Shown here piece by piece: positions 1 through 7,556 of a stretch of 23,110 nucleotides of DNA; within the stretch, counting starts at the first letter, position 1; each line of letters opens with the position of its first letter. The position numbers and the translations under genes are program-made. The stretch covers positions 1-23,110 of the forward strand of contig JAQQAK010000233.1 in the NCBI GenBank assembly GCA_028527945.1, in the 5' to 3' direction. The notes under the pieces are model-generated. The model was not told the DNA's origin. It did no database searches and saw only the letters and a list, made by a program, of their open reading frames with translations. This stretch comes from Spirochaetaceae bacterium. Lineage in GTDB: Bacteria > Spirochaetota > Spirochaetia > UBA9216.

Positions 1-983
1 ATTGCTTCTTTAGTATTACTGAATCTAAGGTTTTTACCATCAAGAATTATTTCACCGGAAGCTATTGTTCTTATTCCAAAAAGTGCCTCAAGCAGCTCGC
101 TTCTTCCGGCTCCAACCAATCCGTAAAGTCCAAGGATTTCACCTTTTTTAACTGTGAAAGATATATCTTTTAGAAATGGTTCAAATTTGGTATTGAGATT
201 ACGAATTTCAAGGTAGTCTTTACCTGGTATGTTATCTACTTCAGGAAAGCGCTTATCAAGAGAGCGGCCAACCATAGCGGATATTAGTTCATTCATGTTT
301 GTATCTTTTACAGGTTTGGTAAGAACCATATTGCCGTCACGAAGAACAGAGACTTCATCACATACTTTGAAAACTTCATCCATTTTATGTGAAATATAAA
401 CAAAAGAAATCCCTTTCTTTTTGAGGTCTTCTACCATTGAAAATAATTTTTCTACTTCAGGTTCTGTTAAAGACGAACTGGGCTCGTCTAAAACAATGAT
501 TTTGGCATCATAAGAAATGGCTTTTGCTATTTCTACCATTTGGCGTTGCGATACAGACATTGTTCGCATTAATGTTCCGGGATTAACATTCATTTTTAAT
601 GTCGCAAAAAGGCTTGTACATTCTTCAAGCATTCTCGCTTCATCAATTATTCCGAATCTTTTGGGGTAGCGCCCAAGGAACATATTGTCGGTTACGGTTC
701 TTTCAAGGCATTGGTTTAGCTCTTGGTGAACCATTGCAACTCCACTTTCAAGCGCTTCTTTCGGATTTTTAAAGTCAACAGGTTTTTTATTAAGAAAGAT
801 CTGCCCTTCGTCTTTTGCGTAAATTCCGAACAAGCACTTCATCATGGTAGATTTACCGGCTCCGTTCTCTCCCATCAACCCCATTACTGTTCCTTCTTTT
901 ATTGTAAGGTTGATTCCGTTTAGAACTCTGTTTTTTGCAAAAGATTTAGAGAGATTTTTTATTTCAAGTGCTACATCAGACAT
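1..983 (-). CDS. mglA: Galactose/glucose ABC importer ATP-binding protein MglA (partial)
   Basis: Cytoplasmic ATPase of a CUT2-type sugar ABC importer. Reading the minus strand from the ATG at 983-981 gives about 327 residues before the window edge cuts it; full-length MglA is about 500 residues. The first nucleotide-binding domain is complete: Walker A GENGAGKST, followed by the MglA-typical MMKCLFGIY, signature SVSQRQMVEIAKA and Walker B IIVLDEPSSSL. The second domain begins with the degenerate P-loop GLVGAGRSE usual in this family. A GGAGAGGG ribosome binding site precedes the ATG. It follows mglB on the same strand with 132 bases between, separated by a stem-loop. Resemblance to E. coli MglA recalled from memory is strong along the whole visible part. 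A permease gene (mglC) would be expected beyond the left edge. Confidence 0.93.
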   Translation of the reverse strand, partial: MSDVALEIKNLSKSFAKNRVLNGINLTIKEGTVMGLMGENGAGKSTMMKCLFGIYAKDEGQIFLNKKPVDFKNPKEALESGVAMVHQELNQCLERTVTDNMFLGRYPKRFGIIDEARMLEECTSLFATLKMNVNPGTLMRTMSVSQRQMVEIAKAISYDAKIIVLDEPSSSLTEPEVEKLFSMVEDLKKKGISFVYISHKMDEVFKVCDEVSVLRDGNMVLTKPVKDTNMNELISAMVGRSLDKRFPEVDNIPGKDYLEIRNLNTKFEPFLKDISFTVKKGEILGLYGLVGAGRSELLEALFGIRTIASGEIILDGKNLRFSNTKEA

Positions 984-1064
984 TTTCCCTCTCCATGATT
1001 TCTGATTAATCTATTTGACAGAAAGATTCCAAAAAAAGAATATATAATGGAAGCTTTCTGAAAG

Positions 1065-1096
1065 AAAAGCCTGTAAAAACCTTTGTTTTTACAGGC
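1065..1096 (-). terminator. Stem-loop between mglB and mglA (attenuator-like)
   Basis: A perfect 12-bp inverted repeat, GCCTGTAAAAAC / GTTTTTACAGGC, with a 4-base loop. On the minus strand it is followed by TTTTCTTTC. It starts about 20 bases after the mglB stop. Because mglA follows in the same direction, it probably acts as a partial terminator or an mRNA 3'-end stabiliser that favours binding-protein synthesis over ATPase synthesis. Confidence 0.7.
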
Positions 1097-1115
1097 TAAC
1101 TGTTACAAGCTTTTA

Positions 1116-2318
1116 TTAGTAAGCCAGTTTGTCTGTGTAGTCTCTTCCTGAGTTAGTCTTAACCATATTGATAGCGAAAGCATCAAAGTTGTTAAAGTTT
1201 GTGAACTTGTCAAGACAGCTTGCTTCGTTCTGACCATCACCCTGTACAATTGTAAGGTCAATGTTTAGAAGTGGAGCATAGTACTGAAGTGCTGGAAGGT
1301 AAGAAGAAGAAAGGAAGTTATCTGCTGAATTGTAGATAGTTAAAAGAACTTTCTTTTCAGGAGCATCACTCTGGCTAACACCTGCATCACGAGTTCCTGC
1401 TTTATAGTCCTGCCAGTTTGCTGATGTTACTGCTGAGTTAGCAGCAAGAAGAGCTTTTGTATCTGTTATATAGTCCATTGGTGCAGAGATTTGGTTGCCA
1501 TAAGCGTCTGGAGTGCTGAAGCCCTTTGTGTAAACTTCTGCGCCTGAAAGGCCGTCTAAAAGGTTTCTGAGAACCTGAAGAGTTCCACAAGCCTGAGCAT
1601 CAACATTCTGTGAGATTGTTCCTGTAAGGATTCCGTTGCCTATTGCTTCAATTGCATCTGCATTTGCGTCATAACCAAAAATAGGAACGCCTGCAGGATA
1701 GTTTGACGCCTGTAGACAACCCATTGCCATACCGTCATTATTAGAAACTACCATATCAATCTGATCATCAAACTTTGTTGCCCATCCGCCCATAGCTTCT
1801 GTTGCAGCATTAGCATTCCATGTAGAACCATCTGTTCCTGTCATTGCTTTTCCTTCAAGCTCAACAACTTTGTATTCCTTTCCGCCAATCATTACTGAAC
1901 CTTCTTTGTGAACTGAAGGATCTGTTGAACCGTCCCATGTTCCTAAAGCTTTTCTTGCTCCTTCTGTACGAGCTTTTGAATCGTTATGTCCAACGTCTCC
2001 AATACAGAGAACGTATCCAATAATGCCATCACCATTACGGTCAATGGAAGCATCTGCGTTTGCAAGATAATCAGTAATCATTTTTCCCTGAACAGCACCA
2101 CCACCAGCTGCATCGAAACCTACATAGTAAGTTTTGTCATTCCAGCTCATGGAATCCATGTCGATAGCTCCTGTTGTAGGATCTGAAGGCTGTCTGTTGA
2201 AGAAGATAAGAGGCTTATCTTTGTTCAAAGTTACATTGCCGGCTTCCTGTTGTCCGTTTGCGAAAGCCATTCCTGCAAATGCTGTTAAAGCCAGGAAAAT
2301 TGAAACAATTTTTTTCAT
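1116..2318 (-). CDS. mglB: Galactose/glucose-binding periplasmic protein MglB, circularly permuted
   Basis: Periplasmic substrate-binding protein (400 aa) of the Mgl importer. Residues 1-20 form a signal peptide ending AFA, with mature start NGQQE and no lipobox Cys. The order of segments is rotated relative to E. coli MglB. The mature protein starts with KPLIFFNRQPS (about 35-45), which matches the E. coli stretch around N91. It then runs through the EF-hand-like calcium loop DRNGDG (93-98), H111/D113/R117, W167, NND (193-195) and FGYD (to 217). It ends with about 80 residues (321-400, VLLTIYNSADNF to DAFAINMVK) that match the E. coli N-terminus. Most E. coli sugar-contact residues have counterparts; the one matching N256 looks like Gln. 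This is the topology described for T. pallidum Tp0684 (MglB-2). An AAGGAG site lies 7 bases before the ATG. Confidence 0.93.
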   Translation of the reverse strand: MKKIVSIFLALTAFAGMAFANGQQEAGNVTLNKDKPLIFFNRQPSDPTTGAIDMDSMSWNDKTYYVGFDAAGGGAVQGKMITDYLANADASIDRNGDGIIGYVLCIGDVGHNDSKARTEGARKALGTWDGSTDPSVHKEGSVMIGGKEYKVVELEGKAMTGTDGSTWNANAATEAMGGWATKFDDQIDMVVSNNDGMAMGCLQASNYPAGVPIFGYDANADAIEAIGNGILTGTISQNVDAQACGTLQVLRNLLDGLSGAEVYTKGFSTPDAYGNQISAPMDYITDTKALLAANSAVTSANWQDYKAGTRDAGVSQSDAPEKKVLLTIYNSADNFLSSSYLPALQYYAPLLNIDLTIVQGDGQNEASCLDKFTNFNNFDAFAINMVKTNSGRDYTDKLAY

Positions 2319-2718
2319 TTACACACTCCTTAATTTGTTTTGTCTTTGTGTAAAAATATTGTCGCATGGAAAATTTTATCGCGATATAGAAAATCTTTGG
2401 AAAATTATTGAATATTTTTATTAATTGTTCATGAAGTGGATAAATGTTTACTTTTATTGTTGAAAAGGTGGAAAAAATAATATTTTAACGTTTGTTGAAT
2501 CATATTTTAATAGATATGTTTTTGCCTCTTGAGATGAATGTTCGATTGATTAAGAAGGATAAAATTTATTTTATGTACAACTGTTATCATTTTAAACTTA
2601 TAAGAGAAAGAGTTAAAACTTTATAAGGATAAGATGCTTTTCATTGTTCAAAAGCTAAATTTTCAGTCCACTCCAATCAACTATACTTTAAACTTGTTGG
2701 AGAGGACTGAAACCGTAA
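2319..2718. other. AT-rich intergenic region upstream of mglB
   Basis: About 400 bases between the divergent mglB leader and the 3' end of the cupin gene; the cupin gene points towards it. It must hold the mglB promoter, but I could not fix convincing -35/-10 boxes. It contains the perfect palindrome TATCGCGATA at 2377-2386, about 60 bases before the mglB start, a possible operator. A long inverted repeat lies at 2662-2711. No convincing gene is present. Confidence 0.6.
2662..2711. terminator. Long inverted repeat at the 3' end of the cupin gene
   Basis: Arms TTCAGTCCACTCCAA and TTGGAGAGGACTGAA pair over 15 bases with one mismatch around a 20-base loop. It begins just after the stop of the minus-strand cupin gene, so it is placed to end the lsrR-lsrK-cupin transcript. 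It lacks a long U-run on either side, so it may instead be an mRNA-stabilising hairpin. Confidence 0.5.
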
Positions 2719-3069
2719 TTAATAAGTGTAGTTATCTATCTCGACTTTATCAACTTCCTGAAAAGGAGCAAGTGTTGATACCATTTTTACTGGTACTGTT
2801 CCGTTATTTACTACATAATGTATTTCTTCAGGTTCTATGTGTATAAACTGACCTGGTGTAAGATGGTGAACTGTTCCGTCTACGACAATATCAACTTCTC
2901 CTTCAAGAATGTAGAAATTTTCCTCCATTACATTATGTAAATGAGCTTTAAAATCTTCACCTGGCTGAAATTGGACTAACGCAAAATTCATCCTGGGGCC
3001 TTTCATAAGATATTTGGGGCCGCTGTTCCCAAATCGATATTCTTTTTCATCTTCATGCATTATAAACAT
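2719..3069 (-). CDS. Small cupin-domain protein in the lsrK-lsrR operon
   Basis: A 116-residue single-domain cupin, probably cytoplasmic (no signal peptide). Cupin motif 1 is seen as G37-x5-H43-x-H45 with E49/E50 and G57. Motif 2 is seen as P72-G73 with H84. The three histidines and the glutamate give a normal metal-binding set. GGAG lies 7 bases before the chosen ATG at 3069; a second ATG three codons in is possible. It is the third gene of a minus-strand run after lsrR and lsrK, 125 bases below lsrK. The locus has no lsrG, so this protein may isomerise the phosphorylated AI-2 intermediate; that is inference from position. It could also be an unrelated sugar-binding or sugar-isomerising cupin. 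Confidence 0.85.
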   Translation of the reverse strand: MFIMHEDEKEYRFGNSGPKYLMKGPRMNFALVQFQPGEDFKAHLHNVMEENFYILEGEVDIVVDGTVHHLTPGQFIHIEPEEIHYVVNNGTVPVKMVSTLAPFQEVDKVEIDNYTY

Positions 3070-3150
3070 TCTTGTTCTCCTATAAAAAATTACTGTACGA
3101 ATGCAGTTTTCAGGGGGGAGTTTGCAAGCATTGTATGTTCACTCCAAAAC

Positions 3151-3178
3151 GATAAAGGGACTTAAATGTCCTTTTATC
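3151..3178 (-). terminator. Stem-loop between lsrK and the cupin gene
   Basis: Arms GATAAAGGGAC and GTCCTTTTATC pair over 11 positions with one G-T wobble around a 6-base loop. It lies 17 bases after the lsrK stop on the minus strand and is followed there by GTTTTGG, a weak U-run. It may be a partial terminator or a processing site that sets cupin levels apart from lsrK. Confidence 0.45.
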
Positions 3179-3194
3179 ATTCCTCCTATATTTT

Positions 3195-4766
3195 TTAAAG
3201 TCCTGGGGCTGCCCACATGAACTTTGTTAGACGTTTTTCGCTTAACCCTAATTGAGCAGAGTAAACTTCTCTCCATGGACCATACATTTGAGTATAAGTC
3301 TTATGGTTTTCCTCATTTGGTGTAAAAGTAGTTTCCCATTCAACAAGTGCTCTCGCTGTTTCACTTATATCTTTGAATATTCCCACTCCATATCCAGCAA
3401 GAATAGCCGTGCCAAGAGCTGTTGCCTCTTTTACCACCGGAACCTTTACTGGTAGGCCTGTTACATCGCTTAAGATTTGACACCATAAATCGCTCATGGC
3501 TGCGCCACCGGCAAAGACAATTTCTGAAGGTTTATTACCGGTTGATTCATAAACCAGTTCAATATGTCCCTTTGTGATCATTGCAGTGTTTTCCATTATT
3601 GCTCTATAGAATGTGAATTTATTGAATTTTTCTGGATCAAAATCAAAATTAGTGAATGTTGGAGCCGCGTGTTTCCATGATATGTAATTCATAATATCAG
3701 AGAAGGTGCACATCATTCCGTAACAACCTGCTGGGATCTTAACGGCTTCTTTATTCATTAGTTCATAGGCGCTTGTTTTAAGCTGCTTTGCTTTCGCTAC
3801 CTCTTCCTGGCAAAAGCTGTCTCTGAACCATCGCATCGCAAGTCCCGGTTTAAAAGCTATTGCTTCATATTGCCATAATGACGGCACTCCATGACAGTTT
3901 ACTCTTACTCTACAATCTTTGTCAGTTTTGCATTGGTTGGTATTAAATTCATACTGCCAAAAACTTCCTCCAAATACTGCTGCCTGGTTATTGTCTACAA
4001 CTCCAACTCCAATAGAGCCTAGCTGAGCATCTCCTCCTCCTGCAACTACAATAGTTCCTTCTGCTAAATTGGTTTCTTTAGCACCCTCTGCGTGAACTTT
4101 ACCGACTATGTCGCCGCATTCTACGGTTTCTGGAAAAATCTCTGTTTTCAGGCCTATCTTTTCGGCTATTGAAGTGTCCCATTTCCGTGTTTCAAGATCA
4201 AAGATACCCGTAGTACTACCATTGCTTGGTTCTGTTTTGAGTATTCCTGTTATTTTATATATTAACCAGTCATTAAACATGCTGAGATGGGCTGTTTTTT
4301 CGTAAATATTGGGGAGTTTGTTTTTTACCCATAATAAACGTGGCAGCGCACCTAAGGCATAAGTTTGACCGGATATTTTGTATATTTCTCTTTCGAGCGC
4401 AGGATCTTTTTTTACAAGATACGCAACTTCGTCATCGCTTCTTGCGTCTACATTAGCGCATGCCCAAAGTTCTTTTCCGTCTTTGTCATAAAGAACAATG
4501 CCCTCACGCATGCATGTTGTGCTAATAGCTGATATTGATGATGCGTTAATACCGCTTTGTTCTATAACACCTTTTATGCAGAAACATGTAAGTTCCCAAT
4601 TATATTCCCAGTCAAAATTCATACTGCCTGGGTATTTGGGGTCTTCACTATGTTCCCACTCTCGTTGAACACAGCAAATTTCTTTTCCTGATGTGTTGAA
4701 CAAGACTGCTCTAACGCTGCCCGTTCCAGCGTCTATAGCAAGTAATAGTTTTTCCTTTTCAGTCAT
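3195..4766 (-). CDS. lsrK: Autoinducer-2 kinase LsrK
   Basis: FGGY-family carbohydrate kinase of 523 residues (E. coli LsrK is about 530). It phosphorylates imported AI-2 (the open form of DPD) to phospho-AI-2 in the cytoplasm, trapping the signal and creating the LsrR inducer. Visible motifs: N-terminal phosphate-binding DAGTGSVRAV (12-21), the MREGIVLY and WACANVDAR segment (86-109) shared with E. coli LsrK, GGGDAQLG (243-250) with the probable catalytic base D246, and VVKEATALGTAI near the C-terminus. The last residues APGL are the same as in E. coli LsrK as I recall it. The ATG overlaps the lsrR stop by 8 bases with GGAGG upstream, indicating translational coupling. Sugar kinases such as xylulokinase are less likely given the match and the neighbours. 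Confidence 0.93.
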   Translation of the reverse strand: MTEKEKLLLAIDAGTGSVRAVLFNTSGKEICCVQREWEHSEDPKYPGSMNFDWEYNWELTCFCIKGVIEQSGINASSISAISTTCMREGIVLYDKDGKELWACANVDARSDDEVAYLVKKDPALEREIYKISGQTYALGALPRLLWVKNKLPNIYEKTAHLSMFNDWLIYKITGILKTEPSNGSTTGIFDLETRKWDTSIAEKIGLKTEIFPETVECGDIVGKVHAEGAKETNLAEGTIVVAGGGDAQLGSIGVGVVDNNQAAVFGGSFWQYEFNTNQCKTDKDCRVRVNCHGVPSLWQYEAIAFKPGLAMRWFRDSFCQEEVAKAKQLKTSAYELMNKEAVKIPAGCYGMMCTFSDIMNYISWKHAAPTFTNFDFDPEKFNKFTFYRAIMENTAMITKGHIELVYESTGNKPSEIVFAGGAAMSDLWCQILSDVTGLPVKVPVVKEATALGTAILAGYGVGIFKDISETARALVEWETTFTPNEENHKTYTQMYGPWREVYSAQLGLSEKRLTKFMWAAPGL

Positions 4767-5679
4767 CTGATTCCTCCAATAGTTTTTGTGCAGTATTTGC
4801 GTCTGTTATAAGAATGTTGCAGTAGTGCCCTCGAAGAGCTCCTTTGATAGCTGAAATTTTATGCTCACCTGCTGCAACACCAATTACTGTTTTAAAAGAT
4901 TTTAAGGTTTCTAATGGCATACTTATTAACCTGTCTTCTATATCTGTTTGTATGAGTTTTCCGTCTTTATCTATGAAATGGCTGAGAATATCTCCTACAG
5001 CGCCATGCGTTTTAAGGTAAAGCATGTCATTGGTTGTCAAGGTTCCTGTCTTGAAAATTGTTGAGTTTTCATGTAGTCCTCCAATACCAACAACTGTCAA
5101 GCTGGCTATGGATGCCATCTGAAAAATTTCATTGATTGTAGCTTCATCTCTTATAGCCTGAGCCATTTCAGGGCTGCTTGCCAAAAGAGGGGCAGGAATC
5201 AGGTGGAGGTTAGCGTTAAAAACGTTTGACCTTGTGTCAGGCAGGTAGTAACTCACTCCGCCAGTTAAAGATACGCATGAGATTGGTTTTACAGCCATTG
5301 TTGCTAGATTGTTTAAGAGGTGGCTTGATGTGTCCCCGTACCCGACATTTATCAAGTCGTCATCTTTTAATCTTCCATTGATATATAGAGATGCGGCTTT
5401 TGCAAGATTGGTATTCGTTTTGCTTTGATCATTGGGTGCTGGTACTACAAAAACATCTATAAGACCAAACTTCTTTATTAGGTGTTGTTCGTACTGTAAA
5501 TAGAACTCAGGATTTTTCCTAAGGTGGAATTGGATTATTCCTTTTTGTCGTGCTTTTTCTAAAAGCTTTATTACTTTTATTCGACTTATTGACAGGCGTT
5601 CTGCAATGTTCTGCTGAGTCATTTCTTCAAAGTAGTAATAGTATGCAATCTTAAACATTAGTATTTCTTCGTAATCCAT
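4759..5679 (-). CDS. lsrR: LsrR-type transcriptional regulator (SorC family)
   Basis: A 306-residue SorC/DeoR-type regulator. An N-terminal helix-turn-helix (about residues 18-42, MTQQNIAERLSISRIKVIKLL) is followed by a sugar-phosphate-binding domain with family signatures: VGYGDTSSHLLNNL, SLTGGVSYYLP, LIPAPLLASSPEMA, VGIGG, GAVGDILSHFID and VIGVAAGEHK. The E. coli LsrR counterpart has closely similar stretches at each place. In the known system LsrR represses the lsr promoters until phospho-AI-2 binds. The gene is first in the minus-strand operon, divergent from lsrA, and overlaps lsrK by 8 bases. Repression of both divergent promoters and autoregulation are inferred from the layout and the paired palindromes in the intergenic region. 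Confidence 0.92.
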   Translation of the reverse strand: MDYEEILMFKIAYYYYFEEMTQQNIAERLSISRIKVIKLLEKARQKGIIQFHLRKNPEFYLQYEQHLIKKFGLIDVFVVPAPNDQSKTNTNLAKAASLYINGRLKDDDLINVGYGDTSSHLLNNLATMAVKPISCVSLTGGVSYYLPDTRSNVFNANLHLIPAPLLASSPEMAQAIRDEATINEIFQMASIASLTVVGIGGLHENSTIFKTGTLTTNDMLYLKTHGAVGDILSHFIDKDGKLIQTDIEDRLISMPLETLKSFKTVIGVAAGEHKISAIKGALRGHYCNILITDANTAQKLLEESDD

Positions 5680-5734
5680 AGAATCCTTCTGTAATTGTTC
5701 TGTATTTTTAGATATACAAAAGTATAAAATAAAA

Positions 5735-5742
5735 ACATATGT
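5735..5742. promoter_or_regulatory. Candidate LsrR operator on the lsrR side
   Basis: The palindrome ACATATGT, within AAACATATGT, lies about 10-16 bases downstream of the predicted lsrR transcription start. The same 10-mer occurs on the other side of the region in the lsrA leader. A repressor bound here could block early elongation. The operator role is inference. Confidence 0.4.
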
Positions 5743-5757
5743 CTTGACTGTTAAGTA

Positions 5758-5786
5758 AATATACCATCTCGTTTTTTAGGTGTCAA
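5758..5786 (-). promoter_or_regulatory. Predicted sigma-70 promoter of lsrR-lsrK-cupin
   Basis: On the minus strand, TTGACA (5786-5781), a 17-base spacer, then TATATT (5763-5758). The consensus -35 and ideal spacing make it the best promoter candidate for lsrR. It leaves a leader of about 70 bases before the ATG at 5679. Confidence 0.65.
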
Positions 5787-5952
5787 TGTAAATTATAACA
5801 GACTTCTTTTACGTATATTTTAATAAATAATGCCAAAAAAAGTAATGAATTATCTGAAAAAAACATAATACTAAGGAAAAATTGTGTTTTTTGCTGTGTC
5901 TTATCAAAAACTAAACCAGGAAAATGAACTAGTTAAAGCACATTATTTTTTG

Positions 5953-5980
5953 TTGACAAACAGAAATTTTGTATTATAAT
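5953..5980 (+). promoter_or_regulatory. Predicted sigma-70 promoter of lsrACDBF
   Basis: TTGACA (5953-5958), a 16-base spacer, then TATAAT (5975-5980): consensus boxes on both sides. The predicted start near 5987 leaves a leader of about 60 bases before the GTG at 6048, containing the ACATATGT palindrome. Confidence 0.75.
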
Positions 5981-6013
5981 AAAAATCAATAGGAATAAAT
6001 GTTAAGTGTATAA

Positions 6014-6021
6014 ACATATGT
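6014..6021. promoter_or_regulatory. Candidate LsrR operator on the lsrA side
   Basis: ACATATGT, inside AAACATATGT, about 28 bases downstream of the predicted lsrA transcription start. It repeats the motif in the lsrR leader in matching orientation because it is palindromic. The operator role is inference. Confidence 0.4.
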
Positions 6022-6047
6022 ATCTTTAGGTAGGAGGCTAATAGCGG

Positions 6048-7556
6048 GTGAGTGATAAAGTGCACGAATCAATGCTGTCGGTAAGGAATATTTTTAAAGC
6101 GTTTACTGCCAATATTGTTTTAAAAGGAATTGATCTGGATTTACAAGCTGGAGAGGTTCTCGCATTGATTGGCGGAAACGGAGCTGGTAAATCAACTCTT
6201 ATGAAAATCTTAATGGGAATATATCAGCCGGATGCTGGTGAGATTTATATTGCTGGAAATCAAGTAAAACTTAGTAAGCCATCCATTTCATTATCTCAGG
6301 GGATTTATCTTGTCCCCCAGGAGCCAATGCTGTTTCCCAATATGACTGTTGAGGACAATGTTATTATGGGATTTAAAGAGAATCCCAAACAGCTTAGAAA
6401 GAGACTTCTTGAATTGATGGAGCAGTTAGATTGGCGTATTGATCTTTCAAGAAAGGCCGAGAGTTTGTCAATTGCGGAACAGCAGTTAGTTGAATTATTA
6501 CGTGGTCTTATGAGAAATTCTCGTATTCTTATATTAGATGAACCGACAAGTTCTCTTACATTTAATGAAGTCAAATCGTTGTTTAGAATCGTTGAAGACC
6601 TTAAAAAGAAGGGAATAAGTATTATCTATATTACACACAGGCTTTCAGAAGTATTTATGATAGCAACAGATGTCGCAATAATGCGTGATGGTGTTATTAC
6701 TTTGAATGGGCCTGTTGAACAATTCACTGAAGATATGCTTGTAAAGGGGCTTCTTCCTGAAAACGCGAAAAGTAAAAAACTCAAACAGAAAGCAGAGGCT
6801 ATTGATTATTCAAATGCTGAGCCAGTTTTAACTGTAGATAAGCTATGTGGTCATGGTTTTTGTGATGTTAGTTTTTCTGTTTTTCCTGGAGAAATCCTTG
6901 GGCTTGCCGGTGTTGTTGGTGCTGGAAGAACAGAGCTTGCAACAACGATCATTGGCCGTGATGAAGTTTTATCTGGAAATGTTTTTATTAATGGAAGAAA
7001 TATAACCGGTCAGAGTACAAGAAAGGTTATGGACAACGGTATTTCTTATGTCCCTGAAGACAGGTTTCTTAATGGTATTTTTAAAATAAGTGATGTTGCC
7101 GCAAACAGTTCAGCTTCAAATCTCAATAATATGGGCCACCTCTTTATGAACTTCAATCAGGAACGGGAACTTACAGATCATTATGTTAATGCTTTTAGAA
7201 CAAAGGTTACAGGGCGTAGTCAGGAAATGGGATCTTTATCTGGAGGAAATCAACAAAAGGTTGTAATTGGAAGAGCCCTTGCCATTAAACCTAAACTTTT
7301 AATTCTTGATGAACCTACCAGAGGAATTGATGCCGCTGCTCGTGGAGATGTGTACGATATTATTCAGGGCTTAAAGGCTAAGGGACTTGCCATATTACTT
7401 ATTTCTTCAGATATGGAAGAAATAATTGAGCTTAGTGATAGAGCCATGTCTATGTATTGCGGAAGAATTAATAAAAAGTTCTCAAAAAATGAAATTACTC
7501 AGGATAGTCTTATGACAGCAGCTTTCGGTGTTGCAGAGGAGGCTTCTAATGCTTAA
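6048..7556 (+). CDS. lsrA: AI-2 import ATP-binding protein LsrA
   Basis: Double-ATPase of the AI-2 ABC importer (502 aa; E. coli LsrA about 511). The first domain has Walker A GGNGAGKST (42-50), the family-typical LsrA stretch GIYLVPQEP, a non-canonical signature LSIAEQQLVELLRG (140-153) and Walker B RILILDEPTSSL (159-170). The second domain has a degenerate P-loop GVVGAGRTE (288-296), LSGGNQQ (397-403) and LLILDEPTRGID (417-428). Missing catalytic features in one half are normal for this family. The start is GTG with AGGAGG 10 bases upstream; an ATG at 6072 is the alternative. It is first in lsrACDBF and overlaps lsrC by 8 bases. It is assigned to AI-2 rather than ribose by the lsrB, lsrF, lsrK and lsrR neighbours. 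Confidence 0.92.
   Translation: MSDKVHESMLSVRNIFKAFTANIVLKGIDLDLQAGEVLALIGGNGAGKSTLMKILMGIYQPDAGEIYIAGNQVKLSKPSISLSQGIYLVPQEPMLFPNMTVEDNVIMGFKENPKQLRKRLLELMEQLDWRIDLSRKAESLSIAEQQLVELLRGLMRNSRILILDEPTSSLTFNEVKSLFRIVEDLKKKGISIIYITHRLSEVFMIATDVAIMRDGVITLNGPVEQFTEDMLVKGLLPENAKSKKLKQKAEAIDYSNAEPVLTVDKLCGHGFCDVSFSVFPGEILGLAGVVGAGRTELATTIIGRDEVLSGNVFINGRNITGQSTRKVMDNGISYVPEDRFLNGIFKISDVAANSSASNLNNMGHLFMNFNQERELTDHYVNAFRTKVTGRSQEMGSLSGGNQQKVVIGRALAIKPKLLILDEPTRGIDAAARGDVYDIIQGLKAKGLAILLISSDMEEIIELSDRAMSMYCGRINKKFSKNEITQDSLMTAAFGVAEEASNA

Larger units (their letters stand above)
5680..6047. other. Divergent lsrR/lsrA control region
   Basis: 368 bases, strongly AT-rich, with no gene. It holds two face-away promoters (5758-5786 minus, 5953-5980 plus) and two copies of AAACATATGT, each inside the leader of its own transcript. 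The 160 bases between the promoters contain runs of A and T suited to bent DNA or to activator binding (CRP-like sites were not recognisable). Confidence 0.7.

Noticed and set aside
2634..2846. A 70-residue plus-strand ORF with AAGGA before its ATG
   Set aside because: It runs through the inverted repeat and the end of the cupin gene on the opposite strand. The composition is random-looking and the cupin frame is well supported.
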